Shown in pieces: positions 41,371 to 49,872 of a DNA stretch of 64,000 nucleotides. Every line of letters starts with the position of its first letter. Positions within the stretch are counted from its first letter, which is position 1. The position numbers were made by a program, and so were the translations under genes. This stretch comes from Candidatus Sericytochromatia bacterium. GTDB taxonomy: Bacteria; Cyanobacteriota; Sericytochromatia; UBA7694. The stretch spans positions 1 to 64,000 of the forward strand of contig JADMKE010000051.1 in the NCBI GenBank assembly GCA_018780035.1. The letters are read 5' to 3'. The notes under the pieces are model-generated. The model was not told the origin of the DNA. It worked only from the letters and a program-made list of their open reading frames with translations, and did no database searches.

Positions 41371-42105
41371 ATGCCAGTACAACCGCTTTGTGTCTTAGAT
41401 CTGCTCGATCAGGGCGTGATTTCGTTTGCTGAGCGCTTTGAAAGCTTTTTGCAGGCCGAAGATCTGCAGATCCCCTACGAAATCATCGACGGGATTCGGC
41501 GCAAAGACGAATTGCCGACCTTGCTCAAACAGCCCTGGGCGGGCCTGCTGATCTCGGGCTCGGTGCATTCGGTCTATGAGCAAAGTGATTGGATTCAAGC
41601 CGTCGAGAGCCTGATCCGCGAAGCCCACGCCAACAACTTCCCGGTTTTTGGCATCTGTTTTGGCCATCAGCTGATTGCCAGCGCACTCGGGGGCCAAGTC
41701 AGCAAAGCGCCGCAATGGGAATTTGGCACCCACCCGGTCTATTTGACGGGCAGTCACCCCTATTTGACGGGGGTCGAAAGTGGGGTCTGGACCTCACAAA
41801 CCCACCAGGATCATGTCAGCGAACTGCCTCCCGGCGCAGAACACCTGGGGCTGTCTTACCAAACAGCCCACCAGATTCTGGCCTGTGGCAGTTGTTTTGG
41901 CGTGCAGTTTCATCCCGAATACACACCCGAAACCCTGCGCTATTTGGGTCAGCAGCGCGTGCAGCGTTTTATCGACGCCCAGCTCTTTCACAGCCCCGAA
42001 CACCTCTATATCTACCTCGACACACTCATGCCCGTCGATGGCGCGCGCCAGATCCTGCGCAATTTTTTGCTCAGTCTGGATTATGAAGAGGCGGTGTTGG
42101 CCTAG
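41371..42105 (+). CDS. Class I glutamine amidotransferase-type protein
   Basis: 244 aa; ATG follows the TPR stop immediately, so translation is coupled. Triad-type GATase: nucleophile Cys about 96 in VFGICFGHQLIA, then His about 181 and Glu about 183 in VQFHPEYTPE; WAGLLISGSVHSVYE is the oxyanion-strand region. It resembles stand-alone GATases of the GMP-synthase-like group (often annotated as gamma-glutamyl hydrolase or guaA-like), without a synthetase domain. It may hydrolyse or transfer the glutamine amide group or a gamma-glutamyl bond; the substrate is unknown. Its 3' end overlaps the converging small HTH gene by 35 nt. Confidence 0.88.
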   Translation: MPVQPLCVLDLLDQGVISFAERFESFLQAEDLQIPYEIIDGIRRKDELPTLLKQPWAGLLISGSVHSVYEQSDWIQAVESLIREAHANNFPVFGICFGHQLIASALGGQVSKAPQWEFGTHPVYLTGSHPYLTGVESGVWTSQTHQDHVSELPPGAEHLGLSYQTAHQILACGSCFGVQFHPEYTPETLRYLGQQRVQRFIDAQLFHSPEHLYIYLDTLMPVDGARQILRNFLLSLDYEEAVLA

Positions 42106-42361
42106 TTGGAGGAGTTGGCTGAGTTGTAGGCTTAAACGCTGGCTGCACAGGCGCGCGCTTGGGTTTTTCCAGATAGGGCTGCAGACAGGCCAAGAGACGC
42201 GGAAATTTATTCGGGGGAATTTTTTGGCCCGCTTCGAGCTTTTGCACCTCGTAGACAAAGAGCTGGGCCCGCGCAGCCAATTCTACCTGGCTCCAGGCCG
42301 CAGCTTCACGGGCCCGGCGAAACTGGGCTCCGGTCCAGGGATAGCGCCCCAGCGAGACCAG
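42071..42361 (-). CDS. Small XRE-type helix-turn-helix protein with non-canonical start
   Basis: About 96 aa if a CTG at 42361 (or 42352) is used; the first ATG/GTG/TTG in frame is a TTG at 42280, which would remove half the HTH. The HTH reads GAQFRRAREAAAWSQVELAA, then LFVYEVQKLEAGQKIPP, matching the XRE pattern (LR..RE..G.SQ.ELA...E.G..). After it comes a Pro/Thr-rich tail (QPTPPTRPTPP). It begins 5 nt after asd, so it may be expressed by translational coupling from it. Either a real small regulator with a rare start codon or a decaying relic. Its last 35 nt overlap the converging amidotransferase gene. Confidence 0.55.
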   Translation of the reverse strand: MVSLGRYPWTGAQFRRAREAAAWSQVELAARAQLFVYEVQKLEAGQKIPPNKFPRLLACLQPYLEKPKRAPVQPAFKPTTQPTPPTRPTPPLHNPD

Positions 42362-42366
42362 AGAGA

Positions 42367-43386
42367 TTAGACCAGCCCCATCTCAACCATTTTTTCGGCT
42401 ATCTGCACGGCATTGAGGGCCGCGCCTTTGCGCAGATTGTCGGCCACAATCCAGAGATTCAGGCCATGGGGATGGGAGACATCTTCGCGAATCCGGCCCA
42501 CATAGACCGAATCCGTGCCAGAGACATCCAGCGGATAGGGAAAATGCCTGAGTTGGCGGTCGTCGCGGATGGTGATCAGCGGGGCTTCTTGCAGCACCAG
42601 CCGGGCCTCTTGCGGCGAGACAGGGCGCGAAAATTCAATATTCACCGACTCGCTGTGGCCATTGGCCACGGGCACCCGCACACAGGTCGCGGTGGTGGGA
42701 ATCGCCTCGCCCATGATCTTGGCCACTTCGTGGGTCATTTTCATCTCTTCGTTGGTATAGCCATTGGGTTCAAAATCCCCGATAAAGGGAATCACATTAA
42801 AGGCAATCGGATAAGGCAAGACCTGAGGCAGTGCAGGCTGACCACTCAAGACCTGCTCGGACTGGGTATACAGTTCTTCGATCGCTTTATTGCCCGCCCC
42901 CGAGACCGCCTGATAGGTTGAGCAGACAATGCGTTTGATGCCAAAAGCATCGTGCAGGGGTTTGAGCACCACCACGAGTTGGGCGGTGGAGCAATTGGGA
43001 TTGGCAATCAGGCCCTTGTGGTTGCGCAGCGCCTCGGCATTGACTTCGGGCACCACCAGTGGCACCCAGTCTTGCATGCGAAAGGCGCTGGTATTGTCGA
43101 TCACGATACAGCCCTGTTCGACAGCGGCGGGTACCAGGGCTTTGCTCACATTGCCGCCAGCAGATGAGAAGAGAAAGTCGATGCCTTTAAACGCTTCGGG
43201 CTCGGCAATTTGCACAGGCAAATGCTGTTTGCCCACACTGACGACGGTGCCTGCAGAACGGGCCGAGGCCAGTGGCACCCATTTGGCTACCGGGAATTTG
43301 CGCTCCAGCAGGGTCTTGATCATTTCACGCCCCACCAAGCCGGTTGCGCCTAAAATTCCAACGGTGTACTTCTTTTTCATGGTCAT
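42367..43386 (-). CDS. asd: Aspartate-semialdehyde dehydrogenase
   Basis: 339 aa. NADPH-dependent enzyme making aspartate semialdehyde from aspartyl phosphate, the branch to lysine, threonine, methionine and diaminopimelate. GATGLVGREM is the cofactor loop; SSAGGNVSK, the catalytic Cys about 132 in NPNCSTAQLVV, the YQAVSGAGNKAIEEL segment and the later VANGHSESVNIEF His are all present. Length is that of the family. Two ATGs (43386 and 43380) are possible starts. It follows hemC on the same strand, 65 nt away, and the small HTH gene follows it. No lysine riboswitch or T-box could be recognised in the short upstream gap. Confidence 0.97.
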   Translation of the reverse strand: MTMKKKYTVGILGATGLVGREMIKTLLERKFPVAKWVPLASARSAGTVVSVGKQHLPVQIAEPEAFKGIDFLFSSAGGNVSKALVPAAVEQGCIVIDNTSAFRMQDWVPLVVPEVNAEALRNHKGLIANPNCSTAQLVVVLKPLHDAFGIKRIVCSTYQAVSGAGNKAIEELYTQSEQVLSGQPALPQVLPYPIAFNVIPFIGDFEPNGYTNEEMKMTHEVAKIMGEAIPTTATCVRVPVANGHSESVNIEFSRPVSPQEARLVLQEAPLITIRDDRQLRHFPYPLDVSGTDSVYVGRIREDVSHPHGLNLWIVADNLRKGAALNAVQIAEKMVEMGLV

Positions 43387-43451
43387 CAGTCTTTCTCAGA
43401 GTTTGGATCTGTTTCTATTTTACCCAAATTTTAGCCAAAGCACGCAAAGGC

Positions 43452-44375
43452 TCAATGAAAAAGTGGGCCAGCTTGGGCTTTCATGCGTTCTGCCAACTGT
43501 CTGCCCAGGGCTTCGGGCTCGGTGGCGGGCCCTTCGATGCGATCGCGCCAAAAATGGGCGCCATCTTCGCTGGAAAGATAACCATAGAGCAGCAGCTGCT
43601 CGGGACTCTCGGCTGAAAACAGGGCATAGGCCCCAAGCGGGGTCTGGCAACCGCCCCCCAACGCACGCAAAAACGCCCGCTCGGCGCTGCAAGCCAAACC
43701 GGTGGGCAGATCGTGTAAAGCACTTAAAACAGTTTTAAGATCGGCGCGGGCTTCAGAGATTTCGATCCCAATCGCCCCTTGACCGACGGCGGGCAACATC
43801 AGAGCAAAAGGCAAGACTTGGCTGATGCGGTGGCTCATTTGCAGGCGATCCAGCGCCGCTTGGGCCATGACAATCGCGGCATAATCGCCCCGGTCCAATT
43901 TGTTCAAACGGGTTTGAATATTGCCACGCAAATCCTGAAAAACCAGATCGGGCCGGGCCTGCATCAATTGGGTGCGGCGGCGCTGACTGCCCGTGCCCAC
44001 CAAAGCGCCGGCAGGCAAATCTTCGAGCTGAAGATGGCCCTGAGAGACCAAGACATCGTGGGGCGAGTGCCGCTCTAAAATGGCGCCCAGGGCCAAACCG
44101 GGAGGCAATTCTGTCGGCAGATCCTTTAAGCTGTGCACAGCCAGATCTATTTCGTTTTGCAGCAGGGCCGTTTCCAATTCTTGGGTAAACAGGCCTTTGT
44201 CGCCGATTTGGGCCAGGGGCAAGTCCAAAATACGGTCGCCCTGGGTTTTGATCACACAGATCTGGGGTTCACAGCCCGGCAATTGCTGCTTGAGGCGCAA
44301 AGCCACCTGCTCGGTCTGCCACAGGGCCAGCGGGCTCCCGCGGGTACCCAGACGGGGGCGCAGGGTTTCAGTCAT
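43452..44375 (-). CDS. hemC: Hydroxymethylbilane synthase
   Basis: 307 aa from the ATG at 44375, which overlaps the hemA stop by 8 nt; longer frames run into hemA and are rejected. It joins four porphobilinogen units into hydroxymethylbilane, using a dipyrromethane cofactor attached to Cys about 243 in GGGCQTPLGAYA. Family segments LGTRGSPLALWQTEQV, KTQGDRILD, GLFTQELETALL, AVHSLKDLPTELP and GTGSQRRRTQL (substrate-binding Arg) are present. Second gene of the hemA-hemC unit. Cytoplasmic. Confidence 0.98.
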   Translation of the reverse strand: MTETLRPRLGTRGSPLALWQTEQVALRLKQQLPGCEPQICVIKTQGDRILDLPLAQIGDKGLFTQELETALLQNEIDLAVHSLKDLPTELPPGLALGAILERHSPHDVLVSQGHLQLEDLPAGALVGTGSQRRRTQLMQARPDLVFQDLRGNIQTRLNKLDRGDYAAIVMAQAALDRLQMSHRISQVLPFALMLPAVGQGAIGIEISEARADLKTVLSALHDLPTGLACSAERAFLRALGGGCQTPLGAYALFSAESPEQLLLYGYLSSEDGAHFWRDRIEGPATEPEALGRQLAERMKAQAGPLFH

Positions 44376-45714
44376 GTTTGTGAACGTGTCGCAAGGGGGA
44401 CTTGGCAGGCTCTGAAAGCTCGGTATGTACAAAGCGGTCAATCCCATCTTGGGCATCGAGTTTAAACAGCGCGGAGAGCACCTCTGTATACAATTGCTTG
44501 CGCTCGGGATCCCGTTCAACCTTGAGTTGTACAACTGGGTAATGAAGGATCTTTTGGGTAATCGCACGGCTGACCCGATCAAGCAAATCGTGCACCTCGG
44601 GAGCGACTTCGCCCTGGTATTTTTTCAGGCCGCGTTCCATTTCCCGGCTGCGGATCTCGTTAAACATTTCGTACAGGGATTGAATCGTGGGAACCACGTC
44701 GCGGGTATTAAACCACTCCAAGAAACGCGCCATTTCGTCAGCCAGAATGGTCTCCGCCAAGTCCTGGCACAACATGCGACTTTCGTAAGAACGCTCCACC
44801 ACCTGCTGGAGACGGTCCATATCGTAATAAGAAACCCCTTCGATTTCAGCCAAATGGGGGTCCATATTGCGGGGCACGGATAAATCCATCAGCAAAACGG
44901 GTTGCTTGCGCTGAGAAAAGGCCGCCTGATGGCGATAATCGACCAAATAATGATCAGCAGCCGTACAGGTAATGATCACATCGTGTTGGACCAATTGGGT
45001 TGGCATCTCTGCCAGATCGACCACGGTGCCACGTCCGTAGACAGCGGCCAATTCTTCGGCCTTGGCTCGGGAGCGATTGGCCAAAGTCAAGGGATAAGCG
45101 GTTTGGGCCAAATTCATCAGGGTAACTTCGCCCATTTTGCCTGTGCCCAGTAAGAGAATCCGGGGTTCCCGCTGCAGGGTCTGGGCATATTCGCGGATCA
45201 AACGGGCAGAAACCGAGCCAATCGAGGCTGCACCCTGATTGATCGCGGTTTCGCTGCGGACCCGTTTTCCGGCCCGAATCGCGGAGGTAAACAATTGATT
45301 GAGTACGGGGCCAGAGGCTTCAGCCACCTGGGCATCCAAAAGGGCATCTTTGACTTGGCGCAGAATTTCATTTTCGCCATAGACCATCGAGTCGAGGCCT
45401 GCAGCCACCTGAAAGAGATGCTGGGCTGCAAATTTATTGTAAGCGGTGTACGAAATATCCTCAAAACAGTCAGGGCTCAAAGCAGCATGTTCGCAGAGCA
45501 GGTTTTTGAGTCCTTCACGGGTCACATTTAATTGTTCGGTTAAAGCGTAGATCTCGGTGCGATTGCAGGTCGAGAGGATGACCGCTTCACTGATGCCAGG
45601 GGCCTGTTGACAGGTCGCCAAGGCCTGCGTAAGTGTATCACCCGAAAAAGCAAAGCGTTCCCGGATATCGAGAGAGGCTGTGCGGTGATTGAGTCCCAGT
45701 AAAATAAATTGCAC
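44368..45714 (-). CDS. hemA: Glutamyl-tRNA reductase
   Basis: 448 aa; GTG start with AAGGA about eight nt upstream. It reduces glutamyl-tRNA to glutamate-1-semialdehyde with NADPH, the first committed step of the C5 route to haem. The catalytic Cys is about 50 in ILSTCNRTEIYAL; LGLNHRTASLDIRE opens the protein, and LLGTGKMGE is the NADPH loop. The C-terminal helical region (HDLLDRVSRAITQKILHYP) and length are typical. It is followed by hemC with an 8-nt overlap. The 290-base upstream region holds a perfect FNR-type box, so expression may respond to oxygen or redox state. Confidence 0.97.
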   Translation of the reverse strand: MQFILLGLNHRTASLDIRERFAFSGDTLTQALATCQQAPGISEAVILSTCNRTEIYALTEQLNVTREGLKNLLCEHAALSPDCFEDISYTAYNKFAAQHLFQVAAGLDSMVYGENEILRQVKDALLDAQVAEASGPVLNQLFTSAIRAGKRVRSETAINQGAASIGSVSARLIREYAQTLQREPRILLLGTGKMGEVTLMNLAQTAYPLTLANRSRAKAEELAAVYGRGTVVDLAEMPTQLVQHDVIITCTAADHYLVDYRHQAAFSQRKQPVLLMDLSVPRNMDPHLAEIEGVSYYDMDRLQQVVERSYESRMLCQDLAETILADEMARFLEWFNTRDVVPTIQSLYEMFNEIRSREMERGLKKYQGEVAPEVHDLLDRVSRAITQKILHYPVVQLKVERDPERKQLYTEVLSALFKLDAQDGIDRFVHTELSEPAKSPLRHVHKHD

Positions 45715-46004
45715 GAAACTGTCCTTCTGTATTGTGTGCAGCGAAAATGAATTCTATGAATTCTATCCATTAATCTATCATATTTTATAGCCTATTTCAG
45801 ACCGTTTGTACTTTGATCTATATCAATCAATCCAGGGGATCTTGATCAAGTCAGGGTTTAAGCAATGCCACAATGATCATCTTTTTTGGCATCTTGATCT
45901 GTTTTTAATGTTTTTTTAAGCAAGTTTTATTCGTGTGATAACGATAACTTCTTCAGTAAGACCCCTATCTGTTTTGAGAATATTGTTGTAAAAGGTAATG
46001 CGCC
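45715..46004. other. Divergent region between hemA and the glycine-rich protein gene
   Basis: About 290 bases. Contains a 9-bp direct repeat ATGAATTCT twice (45747-45764), AT-rich -10-like sequences on the minus strand (TATAAAATATGAT), the FNR-type box at 45813-45826 and a separate palindrome CTTGATCAAG further right. No RNA gene or small gene was recognised. Confidence 0.55.
45813..45826. promoter_or_regulatory. FNR/CRP-family operator, perfect consensus
   Basis: TTGATCTATATCAA, i.e. TTGAT-N4-ATCAA with no mismatch to the FNR/ANR consensus. It lies about 100 bases upstream of the hemA start, a usual distance for an activator or repressor site, and hem genes are known FNR/ANR targets in proteobacteria. 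The factor and the exact promoter are not visible here. Confidence 0.6.
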
Positions 46005-46880
46005 ATGAGTTTGACCATCAACGGAGTCAGCATCGCCGTTCAGGGTGTAAGGGCCCTCAAGCCCGGTATCACAATTGAACAGGCTGCCTTAAAGACCAAA
46101 AATAACGGCTTGGATGAAGTTTTTTTCACCTCCAACGGCAAAGCCTATGTGGCTTATGGCGATTCTTTGAATATCAGCGCACTTAAAAAGAACAATATTC
46201 CCACCGTGGCTTTCGACAGCCAAAAAGCAGATATCGTGGCCTATGACGACGAAGCCAACAGCATGATGGAAGGGGCCAAAATGGGCGCCATCAAAGCAAT
46301 CAAAGACAGCAGCGACGCTGTGTTTGGTGCCGTCAAAAACATCATTACCACCATTGGCCCAACCGCTGGTGTGGCCGGTGGCGTGGGTCTGGCTGGCTAC
46401 AGCATTTATCAGATGGTCAAAGCCTCTGGCCAAGGGGCTGCAGTCGGTGCCGTTGGCGCCAGCTTGGCAGCCTCTCCGATTGGCGTTCCCCCCGGATTTG
46501 CCGGTGGCATTTTAGACGCCCTGAAATCAGGGGTTGTCGGCGGTCTGAAACTGATCGCCATCGCAGGTGGCGTCGGTGCCGGTATCACCATGACCTATGG
46601 CGCCATCAAAGGGGCCATGGAAGCCAAAAGCACCAATAAAGACCTGAGCACCATTGCCAGTATCACCGAAGATGGCAGCCGCCCCACCAATGGCGGAGCC
46701 GCCCTGACCAATTTTAATCCCGGCAATGGTTATTCCACCCTGCCCAGCTTGCCTGGCAACAATGGGTCTGCCGTCGGTCAGCCGATTGGGATCAATATCC
46801 AAATCACCCCCCAAGGTGGTTTCAGCAGCGTCAGCAGCATGATGTCTCCGCAACAAATGATGAGCATGCAGCGCCGTTAA
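46005..46880 (+). CDS. Glycine/alanine-rich hydrophobic hypothetical protein
   Basis: 291 aa; AAAGG upstream of the ATG. No signal peptide. Residues about 1-100 form a small soluble-looking domain (MSLTINGVSIAVQGVRALKP; TVAFDSQKADIVAYDDEA). The middle (about 110-215) has three Gly/Ala-rich hydrophobic stretches (IGPTAGVAGGVGLAGYSIYQM; AAVGAVGASLAASPIGV; LIAIAGGVGAGITMTYGAI), which could be membrane-inserting or glycine-zipper helices. The tail is Asn/Ser/Gly-rich, ending QQMMSMQRR. No family was recognised. Glycine-zipper helices without a signal are seen in pore-forming and effector-like proteins, but that is only an analogy. Transcribed alone, with a perfect terminator after it. Confidence 0.7.
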   Translation: MSLTINGVSIAVQGVRALKPGITIEQAALKTKNNGLDEVFFTSNGKAYVAYGDSLNISALKKNNIPTVAFDSQKADIVAYDDEANSMMEGAKMGAIKAIKDSSDAVFGAVKNIITTIGPTAGVAGGVGLAGYSIYQMVKASGQGAAVGAVGASLAASPIGVPPGFAGGILDALKSGVVGGLKLIAIAGGVGAGITMTYGAIKGAMEAKSTNKDLSTIASITEDGSRPTNGGAALTNFNPGNGYSTLPSLPGNNGSAVGQPIGINIQITPQGGFSSVSSMMSPQQMMSMQRR

Positions 46881-46916
46881 GCGTCAACTTTAAACAAAGA
46901 TTTTCATAACAGATAT

Positions 46917-46939
46917 CAGGGCCAACCGGCCCTGTTTTT
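46917..46939 (+). terminator. Rho-independent terminator
   Basis: A perfect 7-bp stem CAGGGCC/GGCCCTG with loop AACC, followed by TTTTT. It ends the transcript of the glycine-rich protein and lies only about 15 nt before the next ATG, whose SD (GGGGGA) sits right behind it; the hairpin could also affect expression of that gene. Confidence 0.88.
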
Positions 46940-46954
46940 ATTTAGGGGGAAACA

Positions 46955-48817
46955 ATGAAACCGGTGATTATTGGCTTGGTTCAAATGAATCAGCGCTTCT
47001 TTGATCAGCGTTTTTTGCCCTATTCGGTGGCCCTTTTGCAGGCCCAGGTCCTGGCCCAGAGCAAAAATCCACAGCGCTATCTCTTTTTATTGCCGGTCTT
47101 TCAAATCGAAGCTGTGGAAAAGACTGTGGAAAAATTGCTGGCCGCAGATATTGTCGCTTTCAGTGTCTATGTTTGGAATATAAAGCGCTCGTTGGCAGTG
47201 GCGGCGGCACTCAAAAAAATCAAACCAGAGATCTGGATTGTCTTTGGCGGTCCCCAAGTTCCGGATCGGGCCGAGGCGTTCTTAAAACAACACCCCCAGG
47301 TCGATCTCTGCTGCCACGGCCCCGGCGAAGAGCTCTTTTTGGCCCTGCTCGAAGCCTATCCCCTGCGCCCTTGGTCAGAACTGCCTGGCGTGAGCTTTTT
47401 GGATGCACAGGCTCAATTTGTGCACGTGCCCCGTGCGCCCTGGAAACGCGATCTGGCAGAAATGGCTTCGCCCTATCTTTCGGGGGTGCTGGATCCGCTT
47501 TTGGCTGCCCACCCCGATGAACGCTGGATCGCCTCCTGGGAGACCAATCGGGGCTGTCCGTTTTCTTGCAGTTTTTGTGATTGGGGCTCGGCCACGGGCA
47601 GCAAGGTGCTGCGCTTTCCGCTGGAGCGCCTGAGGGCCGAAATCGAGTGGTTTTCTCAGCGCCGCATTCACTCGCTCTTCTGCTGTGACGCCAATTTTGG
47701 CATGTTGCAGCGCGACGAAGAACTGATCGCTGAAATTGTCGCGCAACACAAACAGACCGGATTTCCGACCGATGTGCATACCCAAAGCGCCAAAAATGCC
47801 ACCGAAAAGGTCTACCGCATCCAGACCACGCTCTCCGAAAATGGCCTTAGCCGAGGTGCCACACTTTCTTTTCAATCCCTTTCTTCCAGTGCCTTGCAGG
47901 CCATTCAGCGCGAGAATATCTCCCTCGAAAGTTACCAGGAGCTGCAAAAGCGCTTTAAAGCTGCGGGGGTTCCGACTTATACAGATCTGCTGATTGGTGT
48001 ACCAGGCGAAACCCTGGAATCGTTTGCCCAAGGTCTGGAGGCCGTGATTCGCGGTGGCCAACACGAGCAATTGCGCTTTTATGAAATTTCGCTGCTGCCC
48101 AATGCGCCAATGGCCCAGCCCGAATACCGCAAAACCCACCAATTGGAAACCCTGTTTGTGCCCGCAGTGATTCCCTGGGGCCCCCTCGACGACTGGCAGA
48201 AACCCTTTGAAACCTATGAATTGGTGGTGGGCAGCAGCAGTTTCAGTCGCAATGACTGGGCCCAAATGCGGATTTTGGCCTGGATCACAGATTTGCTCTA
48301 TTTTTACCAACGGGCCCTGCAATTGCCCTTGCTCTTGCTGATGGAAATCGAAGACCTGTCTTTGGTTTATTTGCTGCAGCAATGGCAAAACTTAAAGGCC
48401 GAGCGCTCCCCGCTCTTACATCAGATCCACCAATTTTTGCAGGCCCGTGTGACCGGCATTTTAAAGGGAGAGCCCCTCTATTCACCCGGCCCCGCGATTC
48501 CCGGTCAGCCTGAGAAGATCTGGCTTTCAGCGATTAACTTGGTCTACCACGGCCTGATCGAAAACCAATTGCTCGACCGTTTTTTTGACGAAACCACTGA
48601 CTGGCTGCTGGAGGAATGGCAGGCGTTGAAAGCACCGCGCTTGCCCCAAGGGGTGCTGGAAGAAAGCCTTGAAATGGCACGCTCTCAATTTAAAGCCTGT
48701 TACCAATTGCCACACCCACGCCTGCAGCCCCAGTGGAATCTGGAAGAGGTCTACCAGGGCTTGCTCAGGGGAGAAAACCGGCCTTTGGAAAAGCGTTCAG
48801 CGCTGTTGACGCAATAA
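46955..48817 (+). CDS. B12-binding-domain radical SAM protein
   Basis: 620 aa; SD GGGGGA precedes the ATG. The N-terminal 150 residues have the B12-binding Rossmann-type fold (LPYSVALLQAQVLAQ, FSVYVWNIKRSLAVAAALKK, WIVFGGPQVPD). The radical SAM domain has the cluster motif CPFSCSFC (Cys about 201, 205, 208) in a NRGCPFSCSFCDWGSATGSK context, and later YTDLLIGVPGETLESF. The last 200 residues are helical and specific. Such enzymes use SAM and often cobalamin for methylations, rearrangements or ring changes; the substrate here is unknown. Its 3' end overlaps the converging FecCD permease gene by 21 nt. A cobalamin-type permease nearby is consistent with a B12 need. Confidence 0.92.
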   Translation: MKPVIIGLVQMNQRFFDQRFLPYSVALLQAQVLAQSKNPQRYLFLLPVFQIEAVEKTVEKLLAADIVAFSVYVWNIKRSLAVAAALKKIKPEIWIVFGGPQVPDRAEAFLKQHPQVDLCCHGPGEELFLALLEAYPLRPWSELPGVSFLDAQAQFVHVPRAPWKRDLAEMASPYLSGVLDPLLAAHPDERWIASWETNRGCPFSCSFCDWGSATGSKVLRFPLERLRAEIEWFSQRRIHSLFCCDANFGMLQRDEELIAEIVAQHKQTGFPTDVHTQSAKNATEKVYRIQTTLSENGLSRGATLSFQSLSSSALQAIQRENISLESYQELQKRFKAAGVPTYTDLLIGVPGETLESFAQGLEAVIRGGQHEQLRFYEISLLPNAPMAQPEYRKTHQLETLFVPAVIPWGPLDDWQKPFETYELVVGSSSFSRNDWAQMRILAWITDLLYFYQRALQLPLLLLMEIEDLSLVYLLQQWQNLKAERSPLLHQIHQFLQARVTGILKGEPLYSPGPAIPGQPEKIWLSAINLVYHGLIENQLLDRFFDETTDWLLEEWQALKAPRLPQGVLEESLEMARSQFKACYQLPHPRLQPQWNLEEVYQGLLRGENRPLEKRSALLTQ

Positions 48818-49798
48818 CAACCCCAAGAAAAAAGGCACCCCCAAGAGCGCTGTAAAAATACCAACGGGAATCTCTTGGGCCGGGAGCAGATTGCGCGAAA
48901 GCCCATCCGCCAAAACCAGCAAGGCCGCACCCGCAAAAAGCGAGGGCAGAAAAAGAATGCGAAAATCTGTGCTGCGGCATAAAAAGCGCGCCATATGTGG
49001 CACGATCAGGCCCACAAAGCCAATCACGCCACTGACTGAAACCACAGCAGCAGCCAGCAATGTAGCTGAAAAAATGACCTGGTTTTTGAGCCGATCGACC
49101 TCCACCCCCAGATAGGTCGCCGATTCTTCACCCACCTGCAGCGCATTGAGCGCTTTGAGATGCCTCACGAGCAAAAGTGTGCCCACCCCCCAAAAGGGCA
49201 AAAGCACCCAGGCATCCTCCCAACTGCGCCCCGCAAAACTGCCCATGATCCAATAGATCACCGCCTCCATCCCTTCGCCGCGCAAAACCAGAACCAAGGA
49301 AAGTAACGAAGAGCTGAGCGCACTTAAAGCCACCCCCGCCAAAAGCAGGCGTTCGATCACCATTTGGCCCTGCACCTGCCCCAAGCGGTAAACCAGTGCC
49401 ATCATGCCCAAGGCCCCCAAAAACGCCGCCAAAGGCACCGTGCTAATGCCCCAGAGCTGAAACTGCCAATTGAGTACCAAGGCCAAGCCCGCCCCCAAGG
49501 CTGCACCCCCAGAAACCCCAATCACAAAGGGGTCAACCAAAGGGTTGCGAAAAAGCCCCTGCAAGGCCAAACCAGCAGAAGCCAAACCAGCCCCAGCCAA
49601 AGTCGCCAAGACCATGCGCGGCAAACGCAATTGCAATAAAATCAGCTGATCGGTTTCGGCCAAAGCCGGAGAGCCACTTAAAAGCAGCCAGACCTCATGC
49701 CAACGGGGCAAATCAGGCCCACTGCCCCAGCCCCAAACCCCCAACCAGACCAAGGTCAGCACAAACAGCCCCAAAATCACCTGCAACAGGGCCCGCAC
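48797..49798 (-). CDS. FecCD/BtuC-family ABC transporter permease
   Basis: 333 aa inner-membrane protein with about nine to ten hydrophobic helices. Family segments: LRLPRMVLATLAGAGLASAG, QGLFRNPLVDPFVIGVSGGA, YWIMGSFAGRSWEDAW, LGVEVDRLKNQVIF, VIGFVGLIVPHMAR and RNLLPAQEIPVGIFTALLGV. These permeases import cobalamin, haem or ferric siderophores. The neighbouring B12-binding radical SAM protein makes cobalamin a reasonable guess, but the sequence does not decide it. GTG start at 49798; AAGG lies about 11 nt upstream. No ATPase or binding protein gene is adjacent in the window, so the partners are encoded elsewhere. Confidence 0.93.
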   Translation of the reverse strand: MRALLQVILGLFVLTLVWLGVWGWGSGPDLPRWHEVWLLLSGSPALAETDQLILLQLRLPRMVLATLAGAGLASAGLALQGLFRNPLVDPFVIGVSGGAALGAGLALVLNWQFQLWGISTVPLAAFLGALGMMALVYRLGQVQGQMVIERLLLAGVALSALSSSLLSLVLVLRGEGMEAVIYWIMGSFAGRSWEDAWVLLPFWGVGTLLLVRHLKALNALQVGEESATYLGVEVDRLKNQVIFSATLLAAAVVSVSGVIGFVGLIVPHMARFLCRSTDFRILFLPSLFAGAALLVLADGLSRNLLPAQEIPVGIFTALLGVPFFLGLLLRQQR

Positions 49799-49813
49799 TA
49801 GAAACGCACCTTA

Positions 49814-49849
49814 AGCACCCAAATTAGCACCCGAGTTAGCACCCAAGTT
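49814..49849. repeat. Three tandem 12-bp units
   Basis: AGCACCCAAATT, AGCACCCGAGTT, AGCACCCAAGTT in tandem in the short gap between bioY and the permease gene. The unit is a multiple of three; on the minus strand it reads NLGANSGANLGA then stop just ahead of the permease start. Purpose unknown. Confidence 0.8.
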
Positions 49850-49872
49850 AAAGCCTGATATAAAGCCCAAAA

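Noticed and set aside
43452-44582. Longer hemC with a 69-codon N-terminal extension
   Set aside because: The extension runs antiparallel in frame through the end of hemA; family length and the ATGACTGA overlap support 44375.
45837-45850. Palindrome CTTGATCAAG near hemA as a second FNR site
   Set aside because: The half-sites lack the four-base spacer of the consensus, so it was not counted.
47375-48388. Minus-strand open frame of 337 codons
   Set aside because: Fully antisense to the radical SAM gene with intact CxxxCxxC; no SD, no family features.
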